A stretch of DNA of 64,000 nucleotides from Streptomyces purpureus (lineage in GTDB: Bacteria; Actinomycetota; Actinomycetes; Streptomycetales; Streptomycetaceae), in assembly GCF_014648195.1 (NCBI RefSeq), contig NZ_BMQQ01000018.1:17818-81817 (forward strand), given 5' to 3'. Below, piece by piece: positions 8,574-17,339 of this stretch. The notes under the pieces were generated by a model that saw only the letters and a program-made list of their open reading frames with translations, ran no database searches and was not told where the DNA came from. The position numbers and the translations under genes are program-made. Each line of letters opens with the position of its first letter. Positions within the stretch are counted from its first letter, which is position 1.

Positions 8574-8660
8574 GATCACCGAGGCTACGTCCCTGTGGCG
8601 CCGCACGCCATGAAATGCCAGTTCATCGACAACCCTCCCTGCCCCCAACACACTGCCTTC

Positions 8661-9053
8661 ATGACCACGGAGAACGAAACCCTCGTAGAAAAGGCGCTGT
8701 CGAAGCTGATCGGGAGGGGCGACGCTCGCGCCGCTCCTGAGGGACGACTTCGTTCATCACGGCCGGATGCGAGCTCGTCGTCCAAGACGGAGTGGCTCGC
8801 CGCCGTACGCGCGGTGCCGATCGCCGACCTGCGGGTCGAGATTCATCACGTACTGGCCGATGGCGATCACGTCGTGATGCACTCGCGGCGCTGGATACCC
8901 GGGGCCGGGCCGGGGATCGCGGGCGTCGACATCTGGAGGCTGGAGGACGGGCTGATCGCCGAGGGGTGGGAGATCATCGAGCCGGTCACCGAGGCGGCCT
9001 CCCATGTGGTGTGGTGGGAGCCGGTCCCCCCGGCGGCGGACGCGCGGCCCTGA
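8661..9053 (+). CDS. SnoaL/NTF2-like protein with a locally scrambled segment
   Basis: 130 residues from ATG 8661. The C-terminal two thirds (KTEWLAAVRAVPIADLRVEI ... DIWRLEDGLIAEGWEIIEPV) is a normal SnoaL-like fold of the kind found in small cyclases and hypothetical proteins. Around 8720-8760 the frame reads RAAPEGRLRSSRPDAS, whereas another frame gives PLLRDDFVHH, the family's usual sequence before RPDAS. Two compensating indels would explain this. Substrate unknown. It is divergent from the XRE gene. Confidence 0.6.
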   Translation: MTTENETLVEKALSKLIGRGDARAAPEGRLRSSRPDASSSSKTEWLAAVRAVPIADLRVEIHHVLADGDHVVMHSRRWIPGAGPGIAGVDIWRLEDGLIAEGWEIIEPVTEAASHVVWWEPVPPAADARP

Positions 9054-9141
9054 CACACGTCGCGGGCTCTCACCCCTCCGGGGGAGAGGGATCGTCCCGG
9101 CGGTCGACGTGCCGCACACCGGGCGATGTGACGCTCATGCC

Positions 9142-10182
9142 ATGAGCGAAGTGAAACAGGCGCCGACGACCATTCCCTGGCAGCACCGTTGGGGCAGACA
9201 GCCACGGATCGCGGGAGGGGCCGCGCTGGGCTGGGCGGTGGTGCAGAGCATCGTCGCTCTGGCCTGCGTATGGGCTGGTACGTCGGGTACGACCGTCGGT
9301 GGCGACCAGCCGCCGGTGGGCCTGGCCTGGTTCGCGGCGGGGGTGGCCGTACTGGGCGGAGTGTCGGCCGCGGCCGCCGTGCGGGGGCACGAGGGACGTA
9401 CCGTACGGGGACTGCTGTGGGCGGCCTGCGCCCTGTCGACGGTGACGGGGTTCAGCCTGCTGATGGATGTGGTCGGGCTGTTGTTCGCGCACGGTGTCGA
9501 CAATGTCGCCGCCGCGGTGCTGCACACGCTGGGACTGCTGGGCGCCGTTCTCCTCGCCGCCACGAGCCACGCGCGACGGCCCGCGATCTGCGCCCGGTGC
9601 GGCACGGTGCACACAGCGGTCGTCAGGCCTCATCCGTCCCACGCTCCCCGCCGTGTGCGCCTGGTCGCCTACGGCGGGATCCTCGCCTTCGTCCCGTACA
9701 TAGGGATGAAGATGGTCTGGGCCCTGGGCGGGACGTTCGCCGGGATCAGCGGGGCGGAGCTGCTGCGGATCTCGGAACGCAACGGAGCCTCAGGGGTGTG
9801 GCTCACGCTCGAATCGTGGGGCGTGGACGGGACCGTACTGCTCGCCGCGCTGGGGATCTTCCTGCTCTTCGGACTGATCCGCCCCTGGGGTCAGGTCTTC
9901 CCCCGCTGGACCCTCGGCCTGAGCGGCCGGAGCGTGCCGCGCTGGCTGCCGCTGGCTCCCGCGCTGATCGGGGCCACGACCCTGGTGCCTTACGGCCTCG
10001 GGGGCGTCGGCTACCTGGCCCTGGTGTCGATGGGCGCCGCCTCCATGCGGCTCGGCGACTCTCCCACGTTGCAGGACGCCCTGCTCATGGGCTGGGTGGG
10101 CCACGTGGGCTTCGCCGTGTACGGCCTCGCGCTGCTGACGGCATCCCGTTCCTACTGGCTGCGCACCCGTCCGGTCTGCTGA
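9142..10182 (+). CDS. Multi-pass membrane protein of unknown function
   Basis: 346 residues from ATG 9142, with about eight hydrophobic helices (for example near residues 25-45, 58-78, 92-117, 125-145, 175-195, 230-250 and 265-285). A CARCGTVH sequence in a loop near residue 153 could bind metal. I recognise no named family. Its 3' end meets the EamA remnant on the other strand. Confidence 0.72.
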   Translation: MSEVKQAPTTIPWQHRWGRQPRIAGGAALGWAVVQSIVALACVWAGTSGTTVGGDQPPVGLAWFAAGVAVLGGVSAAAAVRGHEGRTVRGLLWAACALSTVTGFSLLMDVVGLLFAHGVDNVAAAVLHTLGLLGAVLLAATSHARRPAICARCGTVHTAVVRPHPSHAPRRVRLVAYGGILAFVPYIGMKMVWALGGTFAGISGAELLRISERNGASGVWLTLESWGVDGTVLLAALGIFLLFGLIRPWGQVFPRWTLGLSGRSVPRWLPLAPALIGATTLVPYGLGGVGYLALVSMGAASMRLGDSPTLQDALLMGWVGHVGFAVYGLALLTASRSYWLRTRPVC

Positions 10183-10714
10183 GACCTTCCTGGCCGGCGC
10201 GGGCAGCTGCCCCGCGACGATCGCCGCGAGCGAGAGCGCGAATCCGAGCAGCTGGACCGGCCCCAGGGTCTGGCCGAGCAGGGCCGCGCCGAGAACCGCG
10301 GCGACCAGCGGCGAAAGCAGGACGAGAACCGCGACGGAGGTGACGGGCAACGTGGTCAGGCCGCGGAACCACGGCACGAAGGCGAGCAGCCCGCCGACCA
10401 GACCGAGCCAGAGGTAGCCGAGCGCAGGCGGGAAGGTCCACGACGGGCGGCGCCCCCTTGACAGGGAAGGTGAGAGGCAGCAGGAACAGGCCCCCGCGGT
10501 GAGTTGCCAGCCGGCGAAGGCCGCGGGACCGGCACCGGCCGGACGCCCCCAGCGCTTGGTGAGCGTCACCCCGAGCGCCATCGTGGCCGCGCTGCCGAGC
10601 CCGGCCGCGACCCCGACGACGTCGAGCGCCGCTTCCGGTCCGATCACCACGAGGCCGACGCCGGCCACGCCGGCCAGGCCCCAGGCGAGACGCCAGGCGG
10701 AGAAAGGGCTCGAA
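10170..10714 (-). pseudogene. C-terminal half of an EamA/DMT-family transporter
   Basis: Reads FSAWRLAWGLAGVAGVGLVV ... LGYLWLGLVGGLLAFVPWFRGL ... LGFALSLAAIVAGQLP, the last five helices of a ten-helix EamA permease. The N-terminal half is replaced by IS5 transposase sequence at about 10715. Within it, GLFLLPLTF is in a different frame because one base is missing near 10491-10495 and one is added near 10437. No normal stop follows; the frame runs on to 9790 through the neighbouring gene. Non-functional. Confidence 0.75.
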
Positions 10715-10715
10715 C

Positions 10716-11465
10716 GCGTGACCACAGACCACCGGATCCTCGCTTCGCTGGTGGCGGGCAGGGTCTCGTAGTCCCGGGCCAGGCGGCGGGAGTTCATCAG
10801 CCACGCGAACGTGCGCTCTGCCACCCACCGCCTCGGCAGCACCACGAACCCAGCCATGTCGTCGGTGCGCTTGACGATCTCCAAGGTCAGGGCGAGTTGG
10901 TCCCGGCACCAGCCGACGAGGGAGCCGGTGTAGCCGCCGTCGGCCCACACGAGGGTGATGTCGCGGTGCAGACGGCGCAGCCGGATCAGCAGGCCCGCCG
11001 CGGCGTCCCGGGCGCCGATGTTCGCAGCCGTGACCGCGACGGCCAGGAGCAGGCCGAGGGTGTCGGTCACGATGTGCCGCTTGCGGCCCGGCACCTTCTT
11101 CCCGCCGCCTTCGCAGCCGCGTGAGACGGCCGGCACCGAGGCCGCGGCCTTCACTGACTGCGCGTCGATGATCCCCGCCGTGGGCTCGGCCTCGCGGCCC
11201 TCGCGCTCACGGACCGTCCCGCGCAGCCGGTCGTGGACCTCGGCGATCAGCCCGTGCTCGCGCCGGCGGCGGAAGAAGGCGTAGACCCGGCCCCAATCAG
11301 GGAAGTCCGCGGGCATCGCCCGCCACGAGATCCCGCCCGCGACCAGGTAGCGGATCGTGTCCAACAGCTGCCGGTGGCAGTAGCCCTCGGGCCGTCCACC
11401 CGGCCCTTCAGCCAGGCCGGCACCGGCAGCAACGGCCGGACGGCCGCCCATTCCGTGTCCGTCAT
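10716..11465 (-). pseudogene. IS5-family transposase, frameshifted and fused to the transporter remnant
   Basis: From ATG 11465 it reads MTDTEWAAVRPLLPVPAWLK. One G is missing near 11399-11401, then homology continues as GGRPEGYCHRQLLDTIRYLV, ISWRAMPADFPDWGRVYAFF, GIIDAQSVKAAASV, GRKRHIVTDTLGLLL, LVWADGGYTG and WVAERTFAWL. These include the DDE signature regions of IS5 (IS1647-like) elements. The last residues (RIRWSVVT) run directly into transporter sequence, so the right terminus is gone. I could not define terminal inverted repeats. Confidence 0.82.
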
Positions 11466-11674
11466 GTCGGAGGGATACCGGCGTTCCCGGTCCGGATGGT
11501 CGGCCGCGTTGCCGTACGCATGCGCGAGGCAATCGCACGACACGGTGGGCGAGTTGAAGTCAACGTGCCCGGGCACGTACAACAAAGACACCAGGGCCTC
11601 CGGGAACCACTCGGAATGGGATCGCACCCCGAGCTACCAGAAGGCCCTGCTTTCACGCGCGGAAACCGCCGCAG

Positions 11675-11706
11675 TCACCCGATCGAGGCTCCCGTTCGAT
11701 CGACAG
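11675..11706. repeat. 32-bp direct repeat, copy 1
   Basis: Identical over 32 bases to 12333-12364. It starts TCACCCGATCGAGG and ends GATCGACAG, and has an internal dyad CGATCGA-N9-TCGATCG. GATCGGTA follows at the same distance in both copies. The two copies bracket the GNAT gene. Confidence 0.85.
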
Positions 11707-11735
11707 CCTTCGAGATCGGTACGGGTAACAACCAC

Positions 11736-12239
11736 TTACGTGTCGGGATGCTGCGGCAGGGCGAGCCAGTCCGACCAGGAGATCTCGCGGCCGAGGAAGC
11801 GCGGCTGCTCGAACGGCCAGTCGGCGGCGATCCACTGCGGCACCAGCGCGTCGAGGGCCTGCTCGACCTTGCTGCCCACCAGCTCGTCCACCACCCACCA
11901 GGAGATCTCGCCGTCCGCGCCGGCCCTCTCCGGCGGGTCGATGTAGACACAGCCGAGCAGAGCTGTCTCCGCCGCGTCGAACAGCGCGTAGTTGAAGGAC
12001 TGGTGCGCGGCGATCTCCTTCTCGTGCCGCAACAGGTCGGCCTGGTCGGCCTCGTAGGTCATGGTGCCCGCGGGCCAGCCCCAGGCCGGGCCGAAGATGG
12101 TCCACAGCCGCTCGCGCGAACCCATCACAGCCGGATAGTCGAGCGGGGTGTCCGCCTCCCGAATCGGCCGCAGGTGATGGCCACCGCCCGGCAGGGGTAC
12201 CAGGACGGGGTGGACGAAGTCATCGGGAAGCCAGCTCAT
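11736..12239 (-). CDS. GNAT-family N-acetyltransferase
   Basis: 167 residues from ATG 12239 (MSWLPDDFVHPVLVPLP). A GNAT fold is suggested by HHLRPIREADTPLDYPAVMG, FNYALFDAAETALLGCVYID and the SWWVVDELVGSKVEQALDAL region, where the acetyl-CoA pyrophosphate loop is weak. The family acetylates small amines, peptides or antibiotics; the substrate here is unknown. An upstream in-frame start at 12314 would add an unlikely basic extension. It lies between two 32-bp direct repeats, next to IS remnants, and may have arrived as a small cassette. Confidence 0.75.
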   Translation of the reverse strand: MSWLPDDFVHPVLVPLPGGGHHLRPIREADTPLDYPAVMGSRERLWTIFGPAWGWPAGTMTYEADQADLLRHEKEIAAHQSFNYALFDAAETALLGCVYIDPPERAGADGEISWWVVDELVGSKVEQALDALVPQWIAADWPFEQPRFLGREISWSDWLALPQHPDT

Positions 12240-12332
12240 GGCGCCCGACCGTAGCAGCGCGCGGCCGTCCGCTCCCCTGGATTTTCCCCTTATACCGCCA
12301 GGCACTGCTCTCATGCCGGGCAGGCCCCGCGA

Positions 12333-12364
12333 TCACCCGATCGAGGCTCCCGTTCGATCGACAG
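12333..12364. repeat. 32-bp direct repeat, copy 2
   Basis: Second copy of the repeat at 11675-11706, same orientation, 658 bases apart start to start. It lies just outside the GNAT start, in the probable promoter region, so it could act as an operator, a recombination site or an RNA hairpin. Confidence 0.85.
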
Positions 12365-13256
12365 ACTCCATGATCGGTATGGCAGCGGCTTCTAAGTGTC
12401 CTCCGCTGCACCGACATCGCATGCCAGCCACTCGCCTGCCACTTCCCGCGGGCCGCCCGGCGGCCCTCGTTGCCAGATGCATGCGGCCCTCACCGTCGGG
12501 CTGCTGCACCGATGAGTACACGGCCACACGCCAGGTCAGTCGAGGATGCCGAGGCCGGTGTCCGCGCGGCAGATCACGCAGGCCGGCACCTGGCGGGTGG
12601 GGCGGTCCGTCGTGGAGGCCATCGTCATCCGGCCCGACGTTCTGTCTCTCGTCGCGGGGTACGTCGTGTCATCGAGGAACCGCTGGAGCACGGTTCAGAC
12701 GCGCTCACAGGTCGTCTGTCCCCAACTGCGGGTGGTGGCACCGCCCGCTGCTTCGCGGTCAGGCCACCTCCATCGCTATACCGCCTGACACAGGGATACA
12801 CCCATCAGCGAGATCACCGTCACCCTAGGCCGAAAACCGCAGTAGCCATGCTCACCTCCGCCGTTCGAGGAGGCGGAGGATGCGGAAGGCCAGGAGGCGT
12901 GCATCGCGCCGTCGCTCCGGGCGCCTCGACCATAGATCGGGCAGAAAGCTGCCTACCAGCACGATCAGCGTAGGGCGAGCAGCGCGAACCCCGCTTGCTC
13001 CGCCGCCGGACGCAGTCCGGCGGGGCGGGGCGGCACGGCTCGCATGGCGCCCGCGGAAAGCACGACAACGACGGCGACGCGAAACCGTGTCGCCGCCACT
13101 GACCAAACCAGGCGCAACCTCAGAACGCGGGCGTGTCCACCAGCTCGCGCATATGTTGAAAAAGCCTCCCGGGAGGGTCATTCTTCTGCCACGATTGCCC
13201 CCCGTTGCCCGGCCTTCGGCAGGGCGACGGGCGGGGACGGAGCGGGGGAGGCTCTG
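12365..13256. other. About 890 bp without a supportable gene
   Basis: Short open frames here have no family resemblance and poor codon structure. Two hairpins are visible: CCTCCGCC with GGCGGAGG around 12853-12880, and CCGCCGGAC-GCA-GTCCGGCGG at 13003-13023. Either could end transcription, though neither has a T-run. The right end, after about 13130, should hold the promoter and leader of the large GTPase gene. The stretch may be old IS or plasmid debris. Confidence 0.5.
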
Positions 13257-16200
13257 GTGGGGGCGGAAAATCTTGAGCGCGCTGTCGCGGAGGCGATCCA
13301 ACGGAGCCGTCCGGTCGCGGCGGATCTGCAACGCGAGATCAACGGGCTCGTCGGTGGGCTCATGCAGGGGGTCGGGCACGAACTGTCCGCCGGGTCGGCC
13401 GGGTCGGCGCCGCCCGCCTCCGGCGCGTCGTCCCCGCCCGGCTCCGACGCGCTCCGCGCGTACGCCGACGACGTAGTGCGGGCCGTCGTCCGCGAATTGG
13501 AGGAGCTGACGAAGCGACGGCTCGGTGACGAACTCGGGACGTTCAACCTCGTCCTGTTCGGCCGCACCGGTACGGGCAAGAGCAGCCTGACCGAGGCGCT
13601 GACCCAGGGTTTCGGCGACTCGATCTCTCCTGACGGCGCGTCCGACTGGACCACCGGCGTCGCTCCGGGCCAGTGGCGCGGCTGCCGCGTCGTCGACACC
13701 CCGGGCACCAACGGCTGGGGGCGGACGAAGTCGCGCTCGGAGCTGGAGGAGACCGCCCGTGAGGCACTGGTCTCCGCGGATGTGGTGATCCTCTGCTTCG
13801 ACAGCCAGAGCCAGCAGGAGGGGGAGTTCGCCAAGGTGGCCGACTGGATCGCCGGCTACGGCAAGCCGGTGGTCGCCGTCCTCAACAACCGCAGCTCGAT
13901 GTGGCGCTTCCCCACCCGGGTGCCGCGGCAGGAGATCCGTCGCAGGCTCTCCCGCTCCGTCGCCGAGCACGCCGAGAACATCCGAGACGAACTCGCCCGG
14001 ATCGGTCTGCACGACGTCCCGGTTGTGGCCCTCAACACCAAGCGGGCGGTGTTCGCCCGCGCCGCCCTGCCCTACCAGGGGCCCGACGCCGACAGCCTCT
14101 CGAAGCACCGGGCCGAGGCGGGTTCCATCGACGTCCTCCTCGACTGGTCGAACCTGCCGGCCCTCGAATCCCTGCTCGCCACGGCCCTCGGCCGGGACGC
14201 GGTCGGTCTGCGGCTCGGCGCGCTGGTGTCCCAGATCGGCGGGGCCTGCCGGAACGCGGACCACAGACTCCGGGTGCACGTTGAGGAGCCCGCCCTCCGG
14301 CTCGCCGAGCAGACGGAGATCGGCATCGAACGGATGCTGACGGTCCTGGGCTCACCGGAGTCGGCCTTCACGGACCCCGATCCCGCGGCGGACGAATCAG
14401 GCACGGCAGGCACGGAGGCGGGATCCGGTGCCGCACGCGGCCGACCGGAGCGGAACCCGCGCCGGGACGACGGGGGTCTGCGCGCCGCCCTCGCCGAGCT
14501 GGAGCGGATGCGCGGAGGGCGCTTCGAGGCACCTCCGACGGGGGAGTTCGAGCGGTACGCCGACCACGCGATCCGTGCGGCACTGGCTCCGGTGCGGGAC
14601 GCGGCCCAGCGGCGCGCCGACGACGTCGTCGACCGGGCCATGGCGCGCAACGAGGCGGTGCCGGACAATGTGTTCGCCGAGCGGGTCTTCGACACCGCGG
14701 AGATCGAAGACGCCCTGCGGGGGGCGCTGAAGGCGAGCGCCGCACACCTCCGGCGCCGGGTCGGCCTGGTCGTCGAGGACGCGGCTGCGGACCTGGCCGC
14801 GGTCGCGGCCGAGCGGGCCCGGGTGGAGGGCCGGGCCGGGCGAGTCCTTCGCGGCATGAGCATCGCCGCCGGTGTGGGCGGTGCGGCGGCGGGCGTCGGC
14901 AGCGCCGCCATGGCGGCCCTCGTCGCCGCCAACATCTGGAACCCGGTCGGCTGGACCATCGGCGGCATCCTGCTCGCGGGTGCGGCCGCCGGCCTGATCG
15001 GGCGGGCGTTCAGCGGCTGGAGCCGCCGCCGTGCCCGCCTGCGCCAGGAGGAGGCGCTGGCACGCGCCCGCGCCGACGCTCGCAAGGCCGTGGCCGCGAC
15101 ATTCGAGGGGGCTCGTACGGCGGCGGCCGAGCGGGCGGGCGAGCTGGTCCGCCAGGCCTTTGCCGAACGGGTCGGCGCCGCCGTGCGACAGGGTGTCGAA
15201 CTGCGCCGCGTCGCGGAGGCCGCTGGGCACCGCCGGGAGCTGCTGCGGAATACGGCCGCGGGTCTGCCGGACCCTGCGGATCCGGCGGCAGTGCTGCGCG
15301 AGACCGCCCTCGCGTGCGAGGCCGCCACCGGCCTCGCCGGGAACGCGGCGGCCGCACACCTGTGGCTCGGCGAGTCCTGGTGCGCGGCGAAGCCGGGCAC
15401 CGGAGAGGCACCCACGCGGCCGTCCGAACCGGCTCAGTCCATCGCCCAGCCCGGATTCCTGGAGTGGACGCGAGGGGCGGCCGACGGGCCGTTCGCCGTG
15501 CCGATCCCGGGATCCGGCCGGCGCTGGCTGCGGGAGACCCGCCGCCGGCTGCGCGAGCGCACCACCGCCGGCTCCGACGGCCACGCCCAAGCGGCCGAGG
15601 CGGCCGAAGACACCGAAACGGCCGAGGCCGCTGCCGCCGCCGACGTCGGTACAGACGAGGTGCTGGCACAGCTCGGCAGGCTCGCGGCCGACGCCCGGCC
15701 CCGTGTCCTGGTGTGCGGGGACTACAACACCGGCAAGTCCTCCTTCATCCGGCGCCAGCTGGTGGACGCCGAGACGGACCCGGATGAACTCCCCGCCGTC
15801 GCCGCCATGCCGCAGACCGCCGAGCCGACCTCGTACGAGATCGATGGCCTTGTGTTCGTCGACACCCCCGGCTTCCAGAGCGGACGGAAGGCGCACCACG
15901 CGGCGGCGCACAGCGCGGTGCCGGACGCCGCCGCCGTCCTCTACCTGTTCCCGCCCAACCTGGTCGTGGGCAAACGCGACGACCTGGACCTTGTCCTCGA
16001 CGGGGACCCGGAACGGCACCTGCAGGGGAAGCTCGACCGGACCGTCCTGATCATCAACCGCTCCGACCAGATCGGCCCCGATCCGTTCGACGCACCCGAG
16101 GAGTTCGCCCTGCGCTGCGCCCGCAAGCGCATGGAACTCGCGCAGGCCCTGGACCGGACGGCGCCGCCCGGTTCCGGGCGGCCCCCGGTCGACCCGGACC

Positions 16201-17339
16201 GCGTCGTGTGCGTGTCCGCCGACCCCTACGGCTTCCAGGGCAGCCGCAGGGAACACTTCGACCCGCACCGCCACTGGGACGGCATGGACGTCCTTGCCGA
16301 GGCACTGGAGGAACTGCGGCCGAGTCTGGACGCGAACGGCGTCGACTTGTCCGTACTGCACGGCGGACTCGCGCGGTTCGGCGCCGTGCTGCGAAACGCC
16401 GAGGCCGAGGAGCGTGTGGCACGCGAACGGGCCGAACAGCTCGACCGGCTGCGCGCGGACGTCGTGGACCGGCTCCGCGAAGGCCTTGCCATCCGTCAGG
16501 TACGGGCCGCGCGCCTCACCGACCTGGTGGTCGAGTTCCTCGACCGCGGACTGGGGCGGGCACTGCGCAACGGCAACCCGGAGGAGCGCAAGGCGCTCGC
16601 CGAGCGCCTCGACCGGTGGACGGAGGACCCGGACCTGCAGGCGGTCGTCGAGCAGTGGTGGGCCGAGTCGGCCGACGAGATCACGGTATGGCGGCGGCGC
16701 ACCGCCCACTCCTTCCGCCGCCGCCTGGGATCCAAGGCGTTCGCCCGGACCTTCCCGCAGACCGGCGCCGTGGAGGACCTCAGCCTTCTGAACGGCCACC
16801 CGCGCCGCGAGCGCCGCAGGAAAGCCGCCCGGGGGTTCGGCAGGGTGGGGGCGCTGATCGGGAAGGCCGCCGACGGCCCGTTGATCGCCCGGGTGGCGAC
16901 GTGGCTCGGCCGGAGCCTGGAGCCGGCCACGCTCACGCGCGGGGCGGTGCTGATGGCGAGGGCGGGAATGGTCCTGCAGGTGGCCGGCAGCGCCGTTGAC
17001 GTCTACACCCTGGTCCGCAATGTGAAGGAGGACCAGGAACTGGCCCGGGGCCGGCTGGCGGTGTCGGTGGCCCTGCGGGAGTCCGGCGCCCGGTGGGCCG
17101 AGGTGATCACGGACGGAACCGAGGACGAACCCGGCCTGCTGTCCGGGCTCGACGGCGACTGCGAGGAACTGAGCGCCCGCGTCAAGGAGATCGACGACCG
17201 CGCGGCCGTGTACACCCGGACCACGGACGCGCTGCGGGACAGGATCGGCACCATCCGGGAAGTGATCGCCGACGCGCTCGCCCACCTGGGCCACGAGCCC
17301 GTCGGCCACTCGGTACGGCAGTACACAGAGGGGGAGTGA
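13257..17339 (+). CDS. Large two-GTPase-domain protein (YfjP/dynamin-like) with membrane segments
   Basis: 1360 residues from GTG 13257, chosen because a GGGGGAG sequence sits six bases upstream; an in-frame start at 13044 adds an unconvincing leader. GTPase 1 has P-loop GRTGTGKS (102-109) and DTPG (147-150), with LNNRSS where NKxD is expected. GTPase 2 has GDYNTGKS (821-828), DTPG (869-872) and NRSD (934-937). A glycine/alanine-rich hydrophobic region at about 537-585 and another near 1225-1255 could insert in membrane. Long Arg/Glu-rich helices follow each G domain, as in bacterial dynamins. The stop overlaps the next GTPase gene by one base. Function unproven; candidate membrane remodelling or phage defence. 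Confidence 0.8.
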   Translation: MGAENLERAVAEAIQRSRPVAADLQREINGLVGGLMQGVGHELSAGSAGSAPPASGASSPPGSDALRAYADDVVRAVVRELEELTKRRLGDELGTFNLVLFGRTGTGKSSLTEALTQGFGDSISPDGASDWTTGVAPGQWRGCRVVDTPGTNGWGRTKSRSELEETAREALVSADVVILCFDSQSQQEGEFAKVADWIAGYGKPVVAVLNNRSSMWRFPTRVPRQEIRRRLSRSVAEHAENIRDELARIGLHDVPVVALNTKRAVFARAALPYQGPDADSLSKHRAEAGSIDVLLDWSNLPALESLLATALGRDAVGLRLGALVSQIGGACRNADHRLRVHVEEPALRLAEQTEIGIERMLTVLGSPESAFTDPDPAADESGTAGTEAGSGAARGRPERNPRRDDGGLRAALAELERMRGGRFEAPPTGEFERYADHAIRAALAPVRDAAQRRADDVVDRAMARNEAVPDNVFAERVFDTAEIEDALRGALKASAAHLRRRVGLVVEDAAADLAAVAAERARVEGRAGRVLRGMSIAAGVGGAAAGVGSAAMAALVAANIWNPVGWTIGGILLAGAAAGLIGRAFSGWSRRRARLRQEEALARARADARKAVAATFEGARTAAAERAGELVRQAFAERVGAAVRQGVELRRVAEAAGHRRELLRNTAAGLPDPADPAAVLRETALACEAATGLAGNAAAAHLWLGESWCAAKPGTGEAPTRPSEPAQSIAQPGFLEWTRGAADGPFAVPIPGSGRRWLRETRRRLRERTTAGSDGHAQAAEAAEDTETAEAAAAADVGTDEVLAQLGRLAADARPRVLVCGDYNTGKSSFIRRQLVDAETDPDELPAVAAMPQTAEPTSYEIDGLVFVDTPGFQSGRKAHHAAAHSAVPDAAAVLYLFPPNLVVGKRDDLDLVLDGDPERHLQGKLDRTVLIINRSDQIGPDPFDAPEEFALRCARKRMELAQALDRTAPPGSGRPPVDPDRVVCVSADPYGFQGSRREHFDPHRHWDGMDVLAEALEELRPSLDANGVDLSVLHGGLARFGAVLRNAEAEERVARERAEQLDRLRADVVDRLREGLAIRQVRAARLTDLVVEFLDRGLGRALRNGNPEERKALAERLDRWTEDPDLQAVVEQWWAESADEITVWRRRTAHSFRRRLGSKAFARTFPQTGAVEDLSLLNGHPRRERRRKAARGFGRVGALIGKAADGPLIARVATWLGRSLEPATLTRGAVLMARAGMVLQVAGSAVDVYTLVRNVKEDQELARGRLAVSVALRESGARWAEVITDGTEDEPGLLSGLDGDCEELSARVKEIDDRAAVYTRTTDALRDRIGTIREVIADALAHLGHEPVGHSVRQYTEGE

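Noticed and set aside
14397..17309. 970-codon minus-strand frame opposite the large GTPase
   Set aside because: No domain or RBS; the plus strand has P-loops and DTPG motifs in the same DNA.
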